DNA of 64,000 nt, taken from contig NZ_CP128846.1 in assembly GCF_030388665.1 (NCBI RefSeq), forward strand, positions 8,218,001 to 8,282,000, read 5' to 3'. This document shows, piece after piece, positions 8,574-16,116 of the stretch; positions within the stretch are counted from its first letter, which is position 1; each line of letters begins with the position of its first letter. The notes beneath the pieces were generated by a model. It saw only the letters and a list, made by a program, of their open reading frames with translations. It did not search any database and had not been told where the DNA came from. The translations under genes were made by a program, and so were the position numbers. Source of the DNA: Streptomyces flavofungini (GTDB lineage Bacteria; Actinomycetota; Actinomycetes; Streptomycetales; Streptomycetaceae).

Positions 8574-8622
8574 GGCTCACCCCCGGACCACGGCCCACCC
8601 CCGGACCACGGCCCACCCCGAG
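8570..8622. repeat. Tandem repeat between two broken genes
   Basis: The unit CCCCCGGACCACGGCCCAC (19 bp, with small differences in the first copy) occurs about three times in a row between the truncated mgtC start and the ABC ATPase start. Such short arrays often mark slippage or the scar of a deletion. Confidence 0.7.
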
Positions 8623-8658
8623 ACCTGTCTCCGCCTCCGCCGAACTGGAGCCCCCCTC

Positions 8659-9660
8659 ATGGCACTCAAGGCCCTCCGCAAGCTGCGCACCCCCTTCACC
8701 CCGACCGCCACCCCGACCATAGGGCCGGCCCTCGCCCCGCCGCCCGTCACTGACGGCGACCCCCTCCTGGAGGCCGTCGGCCTGACCAAGTCCTACGCGG
8801 GCGCCGACGGCGACCTGCCCGTGCTGTCCGGCATCGACCTCACCGTCCGCGCCGGGGAGATCGTCGCGCTGCTCGGCAAGTCCGGTTCCGGCAAGTCCAC
8901 CCTGCTGCGCTGTCTCGCCGGGCTCGTCCCGGCAAGCTCCGGGTCCGTCGCCTACCGCGGCGAGCCGCTGACCGGCGCCAACCCCGGCACGGCCATGGTC
9001 TTCCAGACCTTCGCCCTGCTGCCCTGGTTGACCGTGCGGCAGAACGTCGAACTCGGCCTGGAGGCGCGGGGCGTGCCCGCCTTCCAGGAACTCATCGACC
9101 GGGTGTACCGCATCATGACCGGCCGCCCCAAGGAGCCCAGGGTCCCCGGCCGCGCCGAACCCGTCGACCTGGACAAGCGCACGGTCGCGGGCACCCCGCT
9201 GCCCGCCGCGAGTGTCGACGGCCTGTCCGGCCTCGCGGAACTGGTCGCCCACCGCGGCGGCCGCTGCGACCTCGCCGACCTCGCCGACGGCCTCGGCCTG
9301 GACGTCGACGATCTGCTCCCGCAGGTCGACGCCCTCGAACTGCTCGGCTTCGCCTCGGTCGACGGCGACGACCTGATCCTCAGCGAGCCGGGCACCGCGT
9401 TCGCGGAGGCCGACGTACAGACGTCCAAGACGATCTTCGCGGCGGCCGCCATCGAGATCCCGCTGGTGAAACTGATCACCAACAGCCTGCGGCAGCAGCC
9501 GGACGGCGCCGTCCGCGCCGGGTTCTTCCGCGATCTGCTCGCCCACCACTTCACGAGCGAGCAGGCGGGGCGGCAACTGGAGACGGCCACCGGCTGGGGC
9601 CGGTACGCGGAGCTGTACTCCTACGACGCCGATCCGCAGGAGTACCGACTGGAGGAATAG
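8659..9660 (+). CDS. ABC transporter ATPase with internal deletion (nitrate/sulfonate type, AAA-associated C-terminal domain)
   Basis: 333 residues. Walker A is intact (GKSGSGKST, residues 73-81), as is the Q-loop (VFQTFALLPW, Gln116). After NVELGLEARGVP at residue 140 the sequence jumps straight to AFQELIDRVYRIMTGRP, which in intact relatives lies after the H-loop. The signature LSGG, Walker B, D-loop and switch His are all absent, a loss of roughly 110 residues without a frameshift. The last 190 residues match the AAA-associated domain found behind NrtD/SsuB-like ATPases. Without these motifs, normal ATP hydrolysis is not expected. No permease is adjacent. It may be a decaying gene still translated in frame; the reading frame is open to its natural stop. 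Confidence 0.75.
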   Translation: MALKALRKLRTPFTPTATPTIGPALAPPPVTDGDPLLEAVGLTKSYAGADGDLPVLSGIDLTVRAGEIVALLGKSGSGKSTLLRCLAGLVPASSGSVAYRGEPLTGANPGTAMVFQTFALLPWLTVRQNVELGLEARGVPAFQELIDRVYRIMTGRPKEPRVPGRAEPVDLDKRTVAGTPLPAASVDGLSGLAELVAHRGGRCDLADLADGLGLDVDDLLPQVDALELLGFASVDGDDLILSEPGTAFAEADVQTSKTIFAAAAIEIPLVKLITNSLRQQPDGAVRAGFFRDLLAHHFTSEQAGRQLETATGWGRYAELYSYDADPQEYRLEE

Positions 9661-9722
9661 GCGGAGGCGGAGGGGGAGGGGGAGACGTAGGGAGGGGGAG
9701 CCGGGGCGCGGGTGACGGCGGG

Positions 9723-11294
9723 TCAGGTCCGTTCCCCTCGCCCCGTGCGGCGGTGTCGCACGGGGGCGGGGTGCGGCGCGGTCCCGCGCGCGCTCGTGCC
9801 CGCGGCGGCCGCCCGCGCGATGTTGCGGGCCATGCCGCCGAAGACGAGAGCGTGGAACGGCGCGACGGACCACCAGTAGGCGTGGCCCAGCAGGCCGCGC
9901 GGGTGGAACAGGGCGCGCTGCCGGTAGCGGGTGCGGCCCGCCTCGTCCGTCTCGGCGTGCAACTCAAGCCAGGCGAGTCCCGGCAGCCGCATCTCCGCCC
10001 GCAGGCGCAGCAGCCGTCCTGGCTCGATCTCCTCGACCCGCCAGAAGTCCAGCGAGTCGCCGACCCTCAGGCGTTCGGCGTCCCGTCGTCCCCGGCGCAG
10101 GCCCACGCCGCCGACGAACCGGTCGAGGCGGCCCCGGACCGCCCAGGCGAGGGGGAGCGAGTACCAGCCGTTGTCGCCCCCGATGCCCTCGATCACCTTC
10201 CACAGCGCCTGCCGGGACACCTCGACCGGCAGCTGCCGTTCGTCCTCGTAGAGACTGCCTCCGGCCCAGTCGGGGTCGGTGGGAAGCGGATCGCTCGGCG
10301 CCCCGGGCACGGAGGCGGACGACCAGCGGGTGGTGACCTGGGCATCGCGCACCCTGCGCAGCGCCAGGGCCAGTGCCTCCTCGAACGGCAGCGGGCGGCC
10401 CGGGAGGTCGGGCACGTACTGGGCGATGTCGTGTTCGTGGCAGACGACCTCGTGACGGAGCGACTCCGTGAGCGGACGGGCGATGGCGGCGGGCACCGGG
10501 GTGACGAGGCCGACCCAGTGGCTGGAGAGCCCCGGCGTGAGGACGGGCACCGGCACGATCAGCCGCTGGGGCAGCCCGGCGACTCGCGCGTACGCCCGCA
10601 TCATCTCCCTGTAGGTGAGGACGTCCGGGCCCCCGATGTCGAACGCCCGGTCGACGTCGGTCGGCATGGTGGCCGATCCGACGAGATAGCGGAGCACATC
10701 GCGGACCCCGATGGGCTGCGTGCGCGTGCGCACCCAGCTGGGGGTGACCATGACCGGCAGCCGTTCGGTCAGATAGCGCAACATCTCGAACGATGCCGAC
10801 CCCGAACCGATGACGACGGCGGCCCGCAGCACCGTGGCCGGGACCGGTCCGTCCAGGAAGATCTTTCCGACCTCGGCGCGCGACCGCAGGTGCGGGGAGA
10901 GCCGTGACGCGGGGACGCCCCGCGTCGTGAGGCCGCCCAGATAGACGATGCGCCGCACACCGGCGGCGTGGGCCCGCTCGGCGAAGACGCGGGCCCCGCG
11001 GCGGTCGGCCTCCTCGAAACCGGAGCCGGAGCCCAGCGCGTGCACCAGGTAGTACGCCACGTCGATCCCCCGCATGGCCTCCGCGAGGGAATCGGCGTCC
11101 GTGACGTCCCCCTGGACCACCTCGACGTCCGCCGCCCAGGGGTGGTCGCGGAGCTTGGCCGGGGAGCGGGCCAGGCACCGCACCTGATGTCCCGCGTCCA
11201 GAAGCTCCGGCACCAGGCGCCCGCCGATGTAGCCGGACGCGCCGGTGACCAGGCAGTGCAGCCCCTGTGCGGCTCGCTCCCCGTCCGTTCCCAT
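9723..11294 (-). CDS. SDR-family NAD(P)-binding protein with DUF2867 C-terminal domain
   Basis: 523 residues. The N-terminus is an extended SDR Rossmann domain: LVTGASGYIGGRLVPELLDAG (GxxGxxG) at 15-35, then RGIDVAYYLVHALGSG and an NmrA-like path to residue 320. The C-terminal 160 residues (LWKVIEGIGGDNGWYSLP, DSLDFWRVEEIEPGRLLRL, GHAYWWSVAPFHALVF) are the DUF2867 domain that occurs as this fusion in many actinobacteria. Function is not established; nucleoside-diphosphate-sugar epimerase annotations are generic. The gene is downstream of the fasciclin gene on the same strand with an 85-bp gap, so it could be the last gene of the sigma-factor set. Confidence 0.85.
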   Translation of the reverse strand: MGTDGERAAQGLHCLVTGASGYIGGRLVPELLDAGHQVRCLARSPAKLRDHPWAADVEVVQGDVTDADSLAEAMRGIDVAYYLVHALGSGSGFEEADRRGARVFAERAHAAGVRRIVYLGGLTTRGVPASRLSPHLRSRAEVGKIFLDGPVPATVLRAAVVIGSGSASFEMLRYLTERLPVMVTPSWVRTRTQPIGVRDVLRYLVGSATMPTDVDRAFDIGGPDVLTYREMMRAYARVAGLPQRLIVPVPVLTPGLSSHWVGLVTPVPAAIARPLTESLRHEVVCHEHDIAQYVPDLPGRPLPFEEALALALRRVRDAQVTTRWSSASVPGAPSDPLPTDPDWAGGSLYEDERQLPVEVSRQALWKVIEGIGGDNGWYSLPLAWAVRGRLDRFVGGVGLRRGRRDAERLRVGDSLDFWRVEEIEPGRLLRLRAEMRLPGLAWLELHAETDEAGRTRYRQRALFHPRGLLGHAYWWSVAPFHALVFGGMARNIARAAAAGTSARGTAPHPAPVRHRRTGRGERT

Positions 11295-11379
11295 GACCGT
11301 TCCTCCGTGCCCTGGCTCCGTCCCCCACGTCCCGGTGTGCTGCTTCCACCTCAGTCTCAGGGATGGGCGGGCACCTGGC

Positions 11380-12033
11380 TCAGCTCTTGGGCATCAGGAC
11401 CGTGTCGATGATGTAGACGTTCGCGTTGGCAGTCCTGACGTTGCCGCAGACCACTTCGGCCGAGTTGTTGACCTCGTACGACTCTCCGGAGCCGGACGTC
11501 GTCAGCCGGGACTTCGCCAGCGTGTCGTAGGAGCCGCTCGCCAAGTCGCCGGGAGCGAGCTTCTTGCCGACCACGTGGTAGGTGAGGATCTTCGTGAGCT
11601 GGGCCTTGTCGGCCAGTACCTTGTCCAGGTCCGCCTTCGGGATCTTCGCGAACGCGTCGTTCGTCGGGGCGAACACGGTGATGTTCTCGGCGTTGTTGAG
11701 CGTGTCGACCAGGCCGGCCTTCTTGACGGCGGTGACCAGCGTGGACAGCGCCGGGTTGTTCGAGGCCGCGGTCGCGACGGGGTCCTTGGCCATGCCGTCG
11801 AAGCTTCCCTTGCCGTCCTCGGGCACGGAGGCACAGCCCGGGCCGAACGGCTCCGCCATGGCGTCCACAGCGTCGGAGGGGCTCTTCGGGGCCTCCTTCT
11901 CCTTGGCGGTCGACGCATTCGACGAGGCGTCGTCCTTGCTGTCGTCCGAACAGGCCGTCAGAGCCAGCGGCAGGAACGCGACGGCGGCGACGGCGACGGC
12001 GGCGCGGCGGACACGGCGGGATGTGGTGTTCAT
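11380..12033 (-). CDS. Fasciclin-domain lipoprotein (MPT83/MPT70-like)
   Basis: 217 residues. A lipoprotein signal ends in the lipobox LTAC (Cys at about 27), followed by a Ser/Asp/Lys linker. The fasciclin domain spans about 75-215 with its two conserved stretches: ITVFAPTNDAFAKIP and ILTYHVVGKKLAPGDL, ending NVYIIDTVLMPK. Fasciclin proteins are anchored outside the cell and are thought to mediate adhesion; the reaction, if any, is unknown. In Mycobacterium tuberculosis MPT83 and MPT70 have this domain and belong to the SigK/RskA regulon, which matches the location here three genes behind a sigma/anti-sigma pair. Start ATG 12033 has GGAGG upstream. Confidence 0.92.
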   Translation of the reverse strand: MNTTSRRVRRAAVAVAAVAFLPLALTACSDDSKDDASSNASTAKEKEAPKSPSDAVDAMAEPFGPGCASVPEDGKGSFDGMAKDPVATAASNNPALSTLVTAVKKAGLVDTLNNAENITVFAPTNDAFAKIPKADLDKVLADKAQLTKILTYHVVGKKLAPGDLASGSYDTLAKSRLTTSGSGESYEVNNSAEVVCGNVRTANANVYIIDTVLMPKS

Positions 12034-12143
12034 GGATTTCCTCCTGGGGATGGCCGCGACACGGTGCCGCGGCGGGAAGGGCGGAAAGGTGCTGCGCGTA
12101 CGGGGCCGGGAGCTCACGCACGCGTCCGTATGGGGGAGAGGGA

Positions 12144-13781
12144 TCAGTCGACGGTGACCACCACCGAGTGCCGGCCGCTCGCCCCGTCGGGGATCGTGCG
12201 GGTGCGTCGTGCGGTCTGGATCGCGCCGGTACGGTCGGTCGCCCGCACCGTGAGGGTGTGGCCGCCGGGGGTGGCCCGCCACGGGAAGGACCACTGGCGC
12301 CAGGTGTCCCGGGTGTCCTCGGCGGCCAGGTCGGCAGCCCGCCAGGGGCCGTCGTCGACGCGCACCTCGACCTTGTCGATGCCGCGGTGCTGCGCCCAGG
12401 CCACTCCGGCGACCATCACCGTGCCCGCCTTCGGCCTGGCGAAGGGCTTGGGCGTGTCGATCCGGGACTGGGTCTTGACGGGCGCCTCGCGGGCCCAGTC
12501 GCGCTTCACCCAGTACGGGTCGTAGGCGTCGAACGTCGTCAGCTCGATGTCCTCGATCCACTTGCAGGCGGACACGTAGCCGTACAGACCCGGCACCAGC
12601 ATCCGGACGGGGAAGCCGTGGGTGAAGGGCAGCGGCTCGCCGTTCATGCCGAGCGCGAGCATCGCGTCGCGGCCGTCCATCACGTCGTCCACGGGGGTCC
12701 CGATGGTCATGCCGTCCACGGACCGGGCCACCAACTGGTCCGCGGGGCCGCCGCGGGAGGGCGGCACGACGCCGCTCTCGGCGAGCAGGTCCGCCAACCG
12801 CACCCCGATCCAGCGGGCGTTGCCGACGTAAGGGCCGCCGACCTCGTTCGACACGCAGGTCAGCGTGATGTCCCGCTCGATCAGTCCGCGCCCCAGCAGG
12901 TCCGCGAAGGACAGCCTCGTCGCACGCGTGACGCCCTTGCCGTGGATCCGCAGACTCCACGTGGCGGCGTTCACCTTGGGGACGACCAGGGCGGTGTCCA
13001 CCCGGTAGAAGTCCTTGTTGGACGTGGTGAAGGAGCTGACCCCCGGCACGCGCGCCTGCGCGCCGCTGGGCACGGCACGGGCGGGCGAGGCCGGGGCAGG
13101 CAGCTCGACGGCTTCGCGGGAGGCGACGGCCGCCTTTCCGCGCGAGGCGTTGAACGACCTGCCCAGGGCCCCGACCCCCGCCGAAGCGGCCGCCGCGCCC
13201 GTGGCCGCGACGACGAAACCACGCCGGTCCCACCCACCCGTCGTGGGCTGCTCCGAACGCGCTGCGTCCCCGGACTCCGACGGGACCTCGGCCCGGTCGC
13301 CGCCGGGGGCGGCGGTGGCCAGGCGGCCGCCGAGCACGTACAGCAGACCCGCTCCGACGATCGACCCCGCCAACGACGGGAAGGCGTCGCGGAACCCCGT
13401 CGAGTCAGGCCGGCCGGTCGCGGCGAGCGCGCCGACCACGCCGAAGAACAGCACCCCCGCCGCCGCGATGCGACGACGCCGCAGAGCGACCAACCCCAGC
13501 ACCAGGGCCGGCACAGCGAGCACGGTGAGAATCCCGAGCTGCAGGACCAGCTTGTCGTCGGTGCCGAACTCCTTGATGGCCCAGTCCTTGACCGACGCGG
13601 GTGTGCGGTCGATCGCTGCCCCGCCCACCGCCACCACCGGGCCCGCCTCCGGCCGCACCGCGGCGGACACCAGCTCGGCGAGGGCGAGTGCGGCGAAGCC
13701 TGCCAACAGGCCGCTCGTGGCGCCTGCCGACACCCGCCACCAGTCCCTCCGCCGCGGCGGCCCTCTTCGCTCTGTTCTCAC
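12144..13781 (-). CDS. Membrane-bound molybdopterin oxidoreductase, sulfite-oxidase fold
   Basis: 545 residues. Residues 15-155 hold about four membrane segments. Then comes DRRGFVVAATGAAAASAG (185-202), which looks like a Tat-type twin-arginine signal placed inside the protein. Residues 240-440 are the sulfite oxidase Moco domain with the molybdenum-binding Cys309 in LTCVSNEVGG, and FPVRMLVPGLYGYVSACKWI. The last 100 residues are the Mo-co dimerisation domain (VAWAQHRGIDKVEVRVDDGPW, GHTLTVRATD). The catalytic domain is probably outside the membrane. It sits 24 bp behind the anti-sigma gene, so the two are likely co-transcribed. The natural substrate is unknown; sulfite oxidation is not assured. 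Confidence 0.9.
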   Translation of the reverse strand: MRTERRGPPRRRDWWRVSAGATSGLLAGFAALALAELVSAAVRPEAGPVVAVGGAAIDRTPASVKDWAIKEFGTDDKLVLQLGILTVLAVPALVLGLVALRRRRIAAAGVLFFGVVGALAATGRPDSTGFRDAFPSLAGSIVGAGLLYVLGGRLATAAPGGDRAEVPSESGDAARSEQPTTGGWDRRGFVVAATGAAAASAGVGALGRSFNASRGKAAVASREAVELPAPASPARAVPSGAQARVPGVSSFTTSNKDFYRVDTALVVPKVNAATWSLRIHGKGVTRATRLSFADLLGRGLIERDITLTCVSNEVGGPYVGNARWIGVRLADLLAESGVVPPSRGGPADQLVARSVDGMTIGTPVDDVMDGRDAMLALGMNGEPLPFTHGFPVRMLVPGLYGYVSACKWIEDIELTTFDAYDPYWVKRDWAREAPVKTQSRIDTPKPFARPKAGTVMVAGVAWAQHRGIDKVEVRVDDGPWRAADLAAEDTRDTWRQWSFPWRATPGGHTLTVRATDRTGAIQTARRTRTIPDGASGRHSVVVTVD

Positions 13782-13805
13782 GTGAGGTATTCGGTGCCAC
13801 TGGGC

Positions 13806-14603
13806 TCATGGATGGGTCGGTCGCTCGAACGAGTGAGAGGTGGGGAAGTCCATGAGGGCCAGGGGCTCGGTGGTGGGCCGCGCCGAGCCCCCCGCAGGCT
13901 CCACGGTGATCCCCATGCCGGTGGCCCGGCCGACCGGGCCGTCCAGCAGCATCGCCTGGGCGTCCTGGCCCCCGGCGACGAGTCCTGCCCGGCGCATGGA
14001 CCCGTCGTCGTCGAACCACAGCTGGTAGACCTTGCCCCGCGGCGGCTCGGGCAGGCCCGTCACGATGAACGCGGCCCGGTCGCGGCCGGCCGACACGACC
14101 ACGGTGCCGCCGGCCCCGTCGGCGAACCGGATGCTGCGCGTCCTGGCGTCCGGGGCGCCCAGCACGGCCGCGAGCTCCTGCGACCGCTCCCGGGCCTCTT
14201 CCTGGACCTGGCGGGCCTTGTCACGCGCATCCTGGGCCCGCTGGTGCTGCCAGAGTGCGGTGCCGCCGAAGGCCGCGGCCACGGCGACGCAGGCGGCGAG
14301 CGCCCACCGGGAGAACCGGCGGGACCGGCGCGGGGTGGGGCGGGGGGCCGCGTCCTGACCGGAGCGCGGGACGTCCTGGCGCACGGTGGTGATGCGGCGG
14401 AGCACGTCGTCGCGCAGGCCGCGCCGAGGGGCGGTGGCCAGCGCGAGGCCGAGGCGCGCGACGGTCTCGGCCAGCTCGCGCACCTCCTGAGCGCACACGT
14501 CACAGTGCGCCAGGTGCTCCTCGACCTGCGCGCGCTCGTCGTCCTCCAACGCGTGGGCGACGTAGGCGCCGGTCAGGGTGTGCGGGGCGTCGGCGCAGGT
14601 CAC
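13806..14603 (-). CDS. rskA: Zinc-binding anti-sigma factor (RskA-like)
   Basis: 265 residues. The N-terminus has the anti-sigma zinc motif EEHLAHCDVCAQEV (HxxxCxxC). A single membrane segment lies near residues 94-113 (RWALAACVAVAAAFGGTALW), followed by a coiled-coil stretch rich in Glu/Arg and an extracellular RskA-type C-terminal domain (VYQLWFDDDG, GGQDAQAMLLDGPVG). It should hold the sigma factor at the membrane and release it after proteolysis. The GTG start at 14603 overlaps the sigma gene stop in a GTGA, which implies coupled translation and a 1:1 supply. Sequence to the 3' side continues as the molybdoenzyme gene. Confidence 0.92.
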   Translation of the reverse strand: MTCADAPHTLTGAYVAHALEDDERAQVEEHLAHCDVCAQEVRELAETVARLGLALATAPRRGLRDDVLRRITTVRQDVPRSGQDAAPRPTPRRSRRFSRWALAACVAVAAAFGGTALWQHQRAQDARDKARQVQEEARERSQELAAVLGAPDARTRSIRFADGAGGTVVVSAGRDRAAFIVTGLPEPPRGKVYQLWFDDDGSMRRAGLVAGGQDAQAMLLDGPVGRATGMGITVEPAGGSARPTTEPLALMDFPTSHSFERPTHP

Positions 14604-15202
14604 GCGCTCACCCCCAGGCAGTCGCGCAGGCGGATGAGACCGTCGCGCAGGCGTGTCTTCACGGTGCCCAGGGGCAGGGCGAGGAGCTCGGCCACCTGCC
14701 GGTAGGTGAGGCCGCGGTAGTACGCCAGGGTGACGGACTGCCGCTGCAGTTCGGTCAGGGCCCGCAGACACCGGCGCACCTGCTCGCGCTCCAGGCGCGT
14801 CTCGACCTGCTCGCTGACCTCGTCGAACTCCGGGGTGTTCGCCAAGAGGGCGGCCCTGTGCTCGCGGGCGGCCGAGGCTTCCGCGGAGCGCACCCGGTCC
14901 ACCGCGCGGCGGTGGGCGAGGGTCAGGATCCAGTTCAGGGCCGTGCCGAGGTCGGGCCGGTAACGGGGCGCGGTGCGCCAGACCTCCACCAGGACGTCCT
15001 GGGTGACCTCCTCGGACTGGGCGTGATCACGCAGCACACCGCGTACGACGCCGAACACGGGGCCCGCCACGGTGTCGTAGACACCGGCGAACGCCTCTTG
15101 CTCGCCGCGGGCCACGCGGGCGAGCAGCTCTTGGAGATCGGGTCCCGGTGCCGACCGGGTTCCGATGTGCACGACTTCCTTCACTCGGTGTTCCTCCAGC
15201 AC
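14600..15202 (-). CDS. sigK: ECF RNA polymerase sigma factor (SigK type)
   Basis: 200 residues. Region 2 is at about 30-95 (AFAGVYDTVAGPVFGVVRGVL, SEEVTQDVLVEVWRTAPRYRP, NWILTLAHRRAVDRVRS) and region 4 at about 140-195 (ALTELQRQSVTLAYYRGLTYRQVAELLALPLGTVKTRLRDGL). The partner anti-sigma factor overlaps its stop codon, and a fasciclin gene follows, the same arrangement as SigK in mycobacteria. It should direct RNA polymerase to a small extracytoplasmic regulon that includes this locus. The ATG at 15202 gives MLEEHRVKEVVHIG; a GTG at 15184 is an alternative start. I did not find a convincing autoregulated promoter. Confidence 0.9.
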   Translation of the reverse strand: MLEEHRVKEVVHIGTRSAPGPDLQELLARVARGEQEAFAGVYDTVAGPVFGVVRGVLRDHAQSEEVTQDVLVEVWRTAPRYRPDLGTALNWILTLAHRRAVDRVRSAEASAAREHRAALLANTPEFDEVSEQVETRLEREQVRRCLRALTELQRQSVTLAYYRGLTYRQVAELLALPLGTVKTRLRDGLIRLRDCLGVSA

Positions 15203-15260
15203 GAGTCGCCCTGTTCAGGGGGATCCGTAGCCGGGGGCGTTGCGGATTGGTCGGGTCCGC

Positions 15261-15310
15261 GGTCCGTGCCCCGCCGAGCCCGCTCGTCCTGGTCCGTGCC
15301 CCGCCGAGCC
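15261..15310. repeat. 30-bp-spaced direct repeat upstream of sigK
   Basis: GGTCCGTGCCCCGCCGAGCC occurs identically at 15261-15280 and 15291-15310, with a similar CGCTCGT tail after each copy. It lies 59-108 bp upstream of the sigma gene start, so it could fall in the promoter or 5' leader. Confidence 0.7.
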
Positions 15311-15386
15311 CCGCTCGTACGCGGCTGTCGCCGGGGCCTACCCGGGGGACGGGCCCGGCGAGCACGACGGCGCACACGACGAAGAG

Positions 15387-15420
15387 CACCTGCCGCACAC
15401 AGTGCGGTGTGCGGCAGGTG
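15387..15420. terminator. Perfect 14-bp hairpin
   Basis: Arms 15387-15400 (CACCTGCCGCACAC) and 15407-15420 with a 6-base loop. It most likely ends the leftward ArsR transcript, 230 bp past that gene's stop. An operator role for the sigma promoter is possible but less likely given the very stable stem. Confidence 0.6.
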
Positions 15421-15649
15421 CGTGGCGGAGGGCCTGCGGCGGCATCCGGGCGGAGGGGTCGGGCGCCTCGCGTTCCACCGGGACGGCTCCTGTCGCTGAC
15501 CGCTTCCGCGTGTTCGGGATCCCTCACGAACCCGACACCGGTGATCCGTGGCCGCGCGGGTGGCGGATTGCTCCCGGGCGTGATCCGCACGGGGAGGAAC
15601 GAGAGGAGCCGCGCCGGCCCCGCGCAGCGGTGTCCGGCGGAGAGCCCGG

Positions 15650-16069
15650 CTAGTGCCCGGTGGCCGGGCGGCGGCGGACGGCCCTGGCCCGCGTTCCGCG
15701 CGCGGCGGCGGTCTGCTCCTGCGCACCGGCCGCCGCGGGCTCCGCCGCCGCACCGGTCGCCTCGGCTGCGCCGGAGGCGCGGGCCACCAGCGCGGCCTCG
15801 TCCAAGAGCCCGCGCACGTCCGCCGCGCGGTAGTAGATCCGGGTGCCCTCGCGGCGGGAGGACACGAGCCCCGCCGCCCGCAGCTTCGCCAAGTGCTGCG
15901 AGGTCGCGGCCACGTGCGCGCCGAGCAGCTCCGCGAGCGCGCTGACCGGCAGCTCCTGCCCGCTGAGCGCCCACAGCAGCCGGTACCGCGACGGGTCGGC
16001 CACTGCCTTCAGCACCGCCACCGCACGGTCCGCGGCCGCCGCGTCCCACGCCTGTCCTTGCGCATCCAT
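15650..16069 (-). CDS. ArsR/SmtB family transcriptional regulator
   Basis: 139 residues. The winged helix reads AVADPSRYRLLWALSGQELPVSALAELLGAHVAATSQHLAKLRAAGLVSSRREGTRIYYRA, followed by an Ala-rich helix and a tail of Ala/Arg. No metal-binding Cys pair (CxC) appears in the recognition helix, so arsenic sensing of the classic type is not supported. Residue 91 onward has LLDEAALVAR like the dimer helix. The regulated gene is unknown; no metal transporter is adjacent. Start ATG at 16069 follows an internally consistent N-terminus. Confidence 0.85.
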   Translation of the reverse strand: MDAQGQAWDAAAADRAVAVLKAVADPSRYRLLWALSGQELPVSALAELLGAHVAATSQHLAKLRAAGLVSSRREGTRIYYRAADVRGLLDEAALVARASGAAEATGAAAEPAAAGAQEQTAAARGTRARAVRRRPATGH

Positions 16070-16116
16070 GCAAAGAGAGTAGCGGGGCCCTGGCGCCCGG
16101 CCACCGCGACGCGGGC

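Larger units (their letters stand above)
15203..15649. other. Sigma-factor leader and spacer, 447 bases
   Basis: No protein-like ORF was found. The region holds the sigma promoter, a 20-bp direct repeat (15261-15280 and 15291-15310) and a strong hairpin at 15387-15420. The ArsR gene ends at 15650 and is read toward this spacer. Confidence 0.5.

Noticed and set aside
8570..8622. Insertion sequence ends
   Set aside because: A direct tandem repeat without inverted ends or transposase is not an insertion sequence.
15650..16069. Arsenic resistance regulator
   Set aside because: No Cys metal site in the HTH and no arsenic transporter or reductase nearby.
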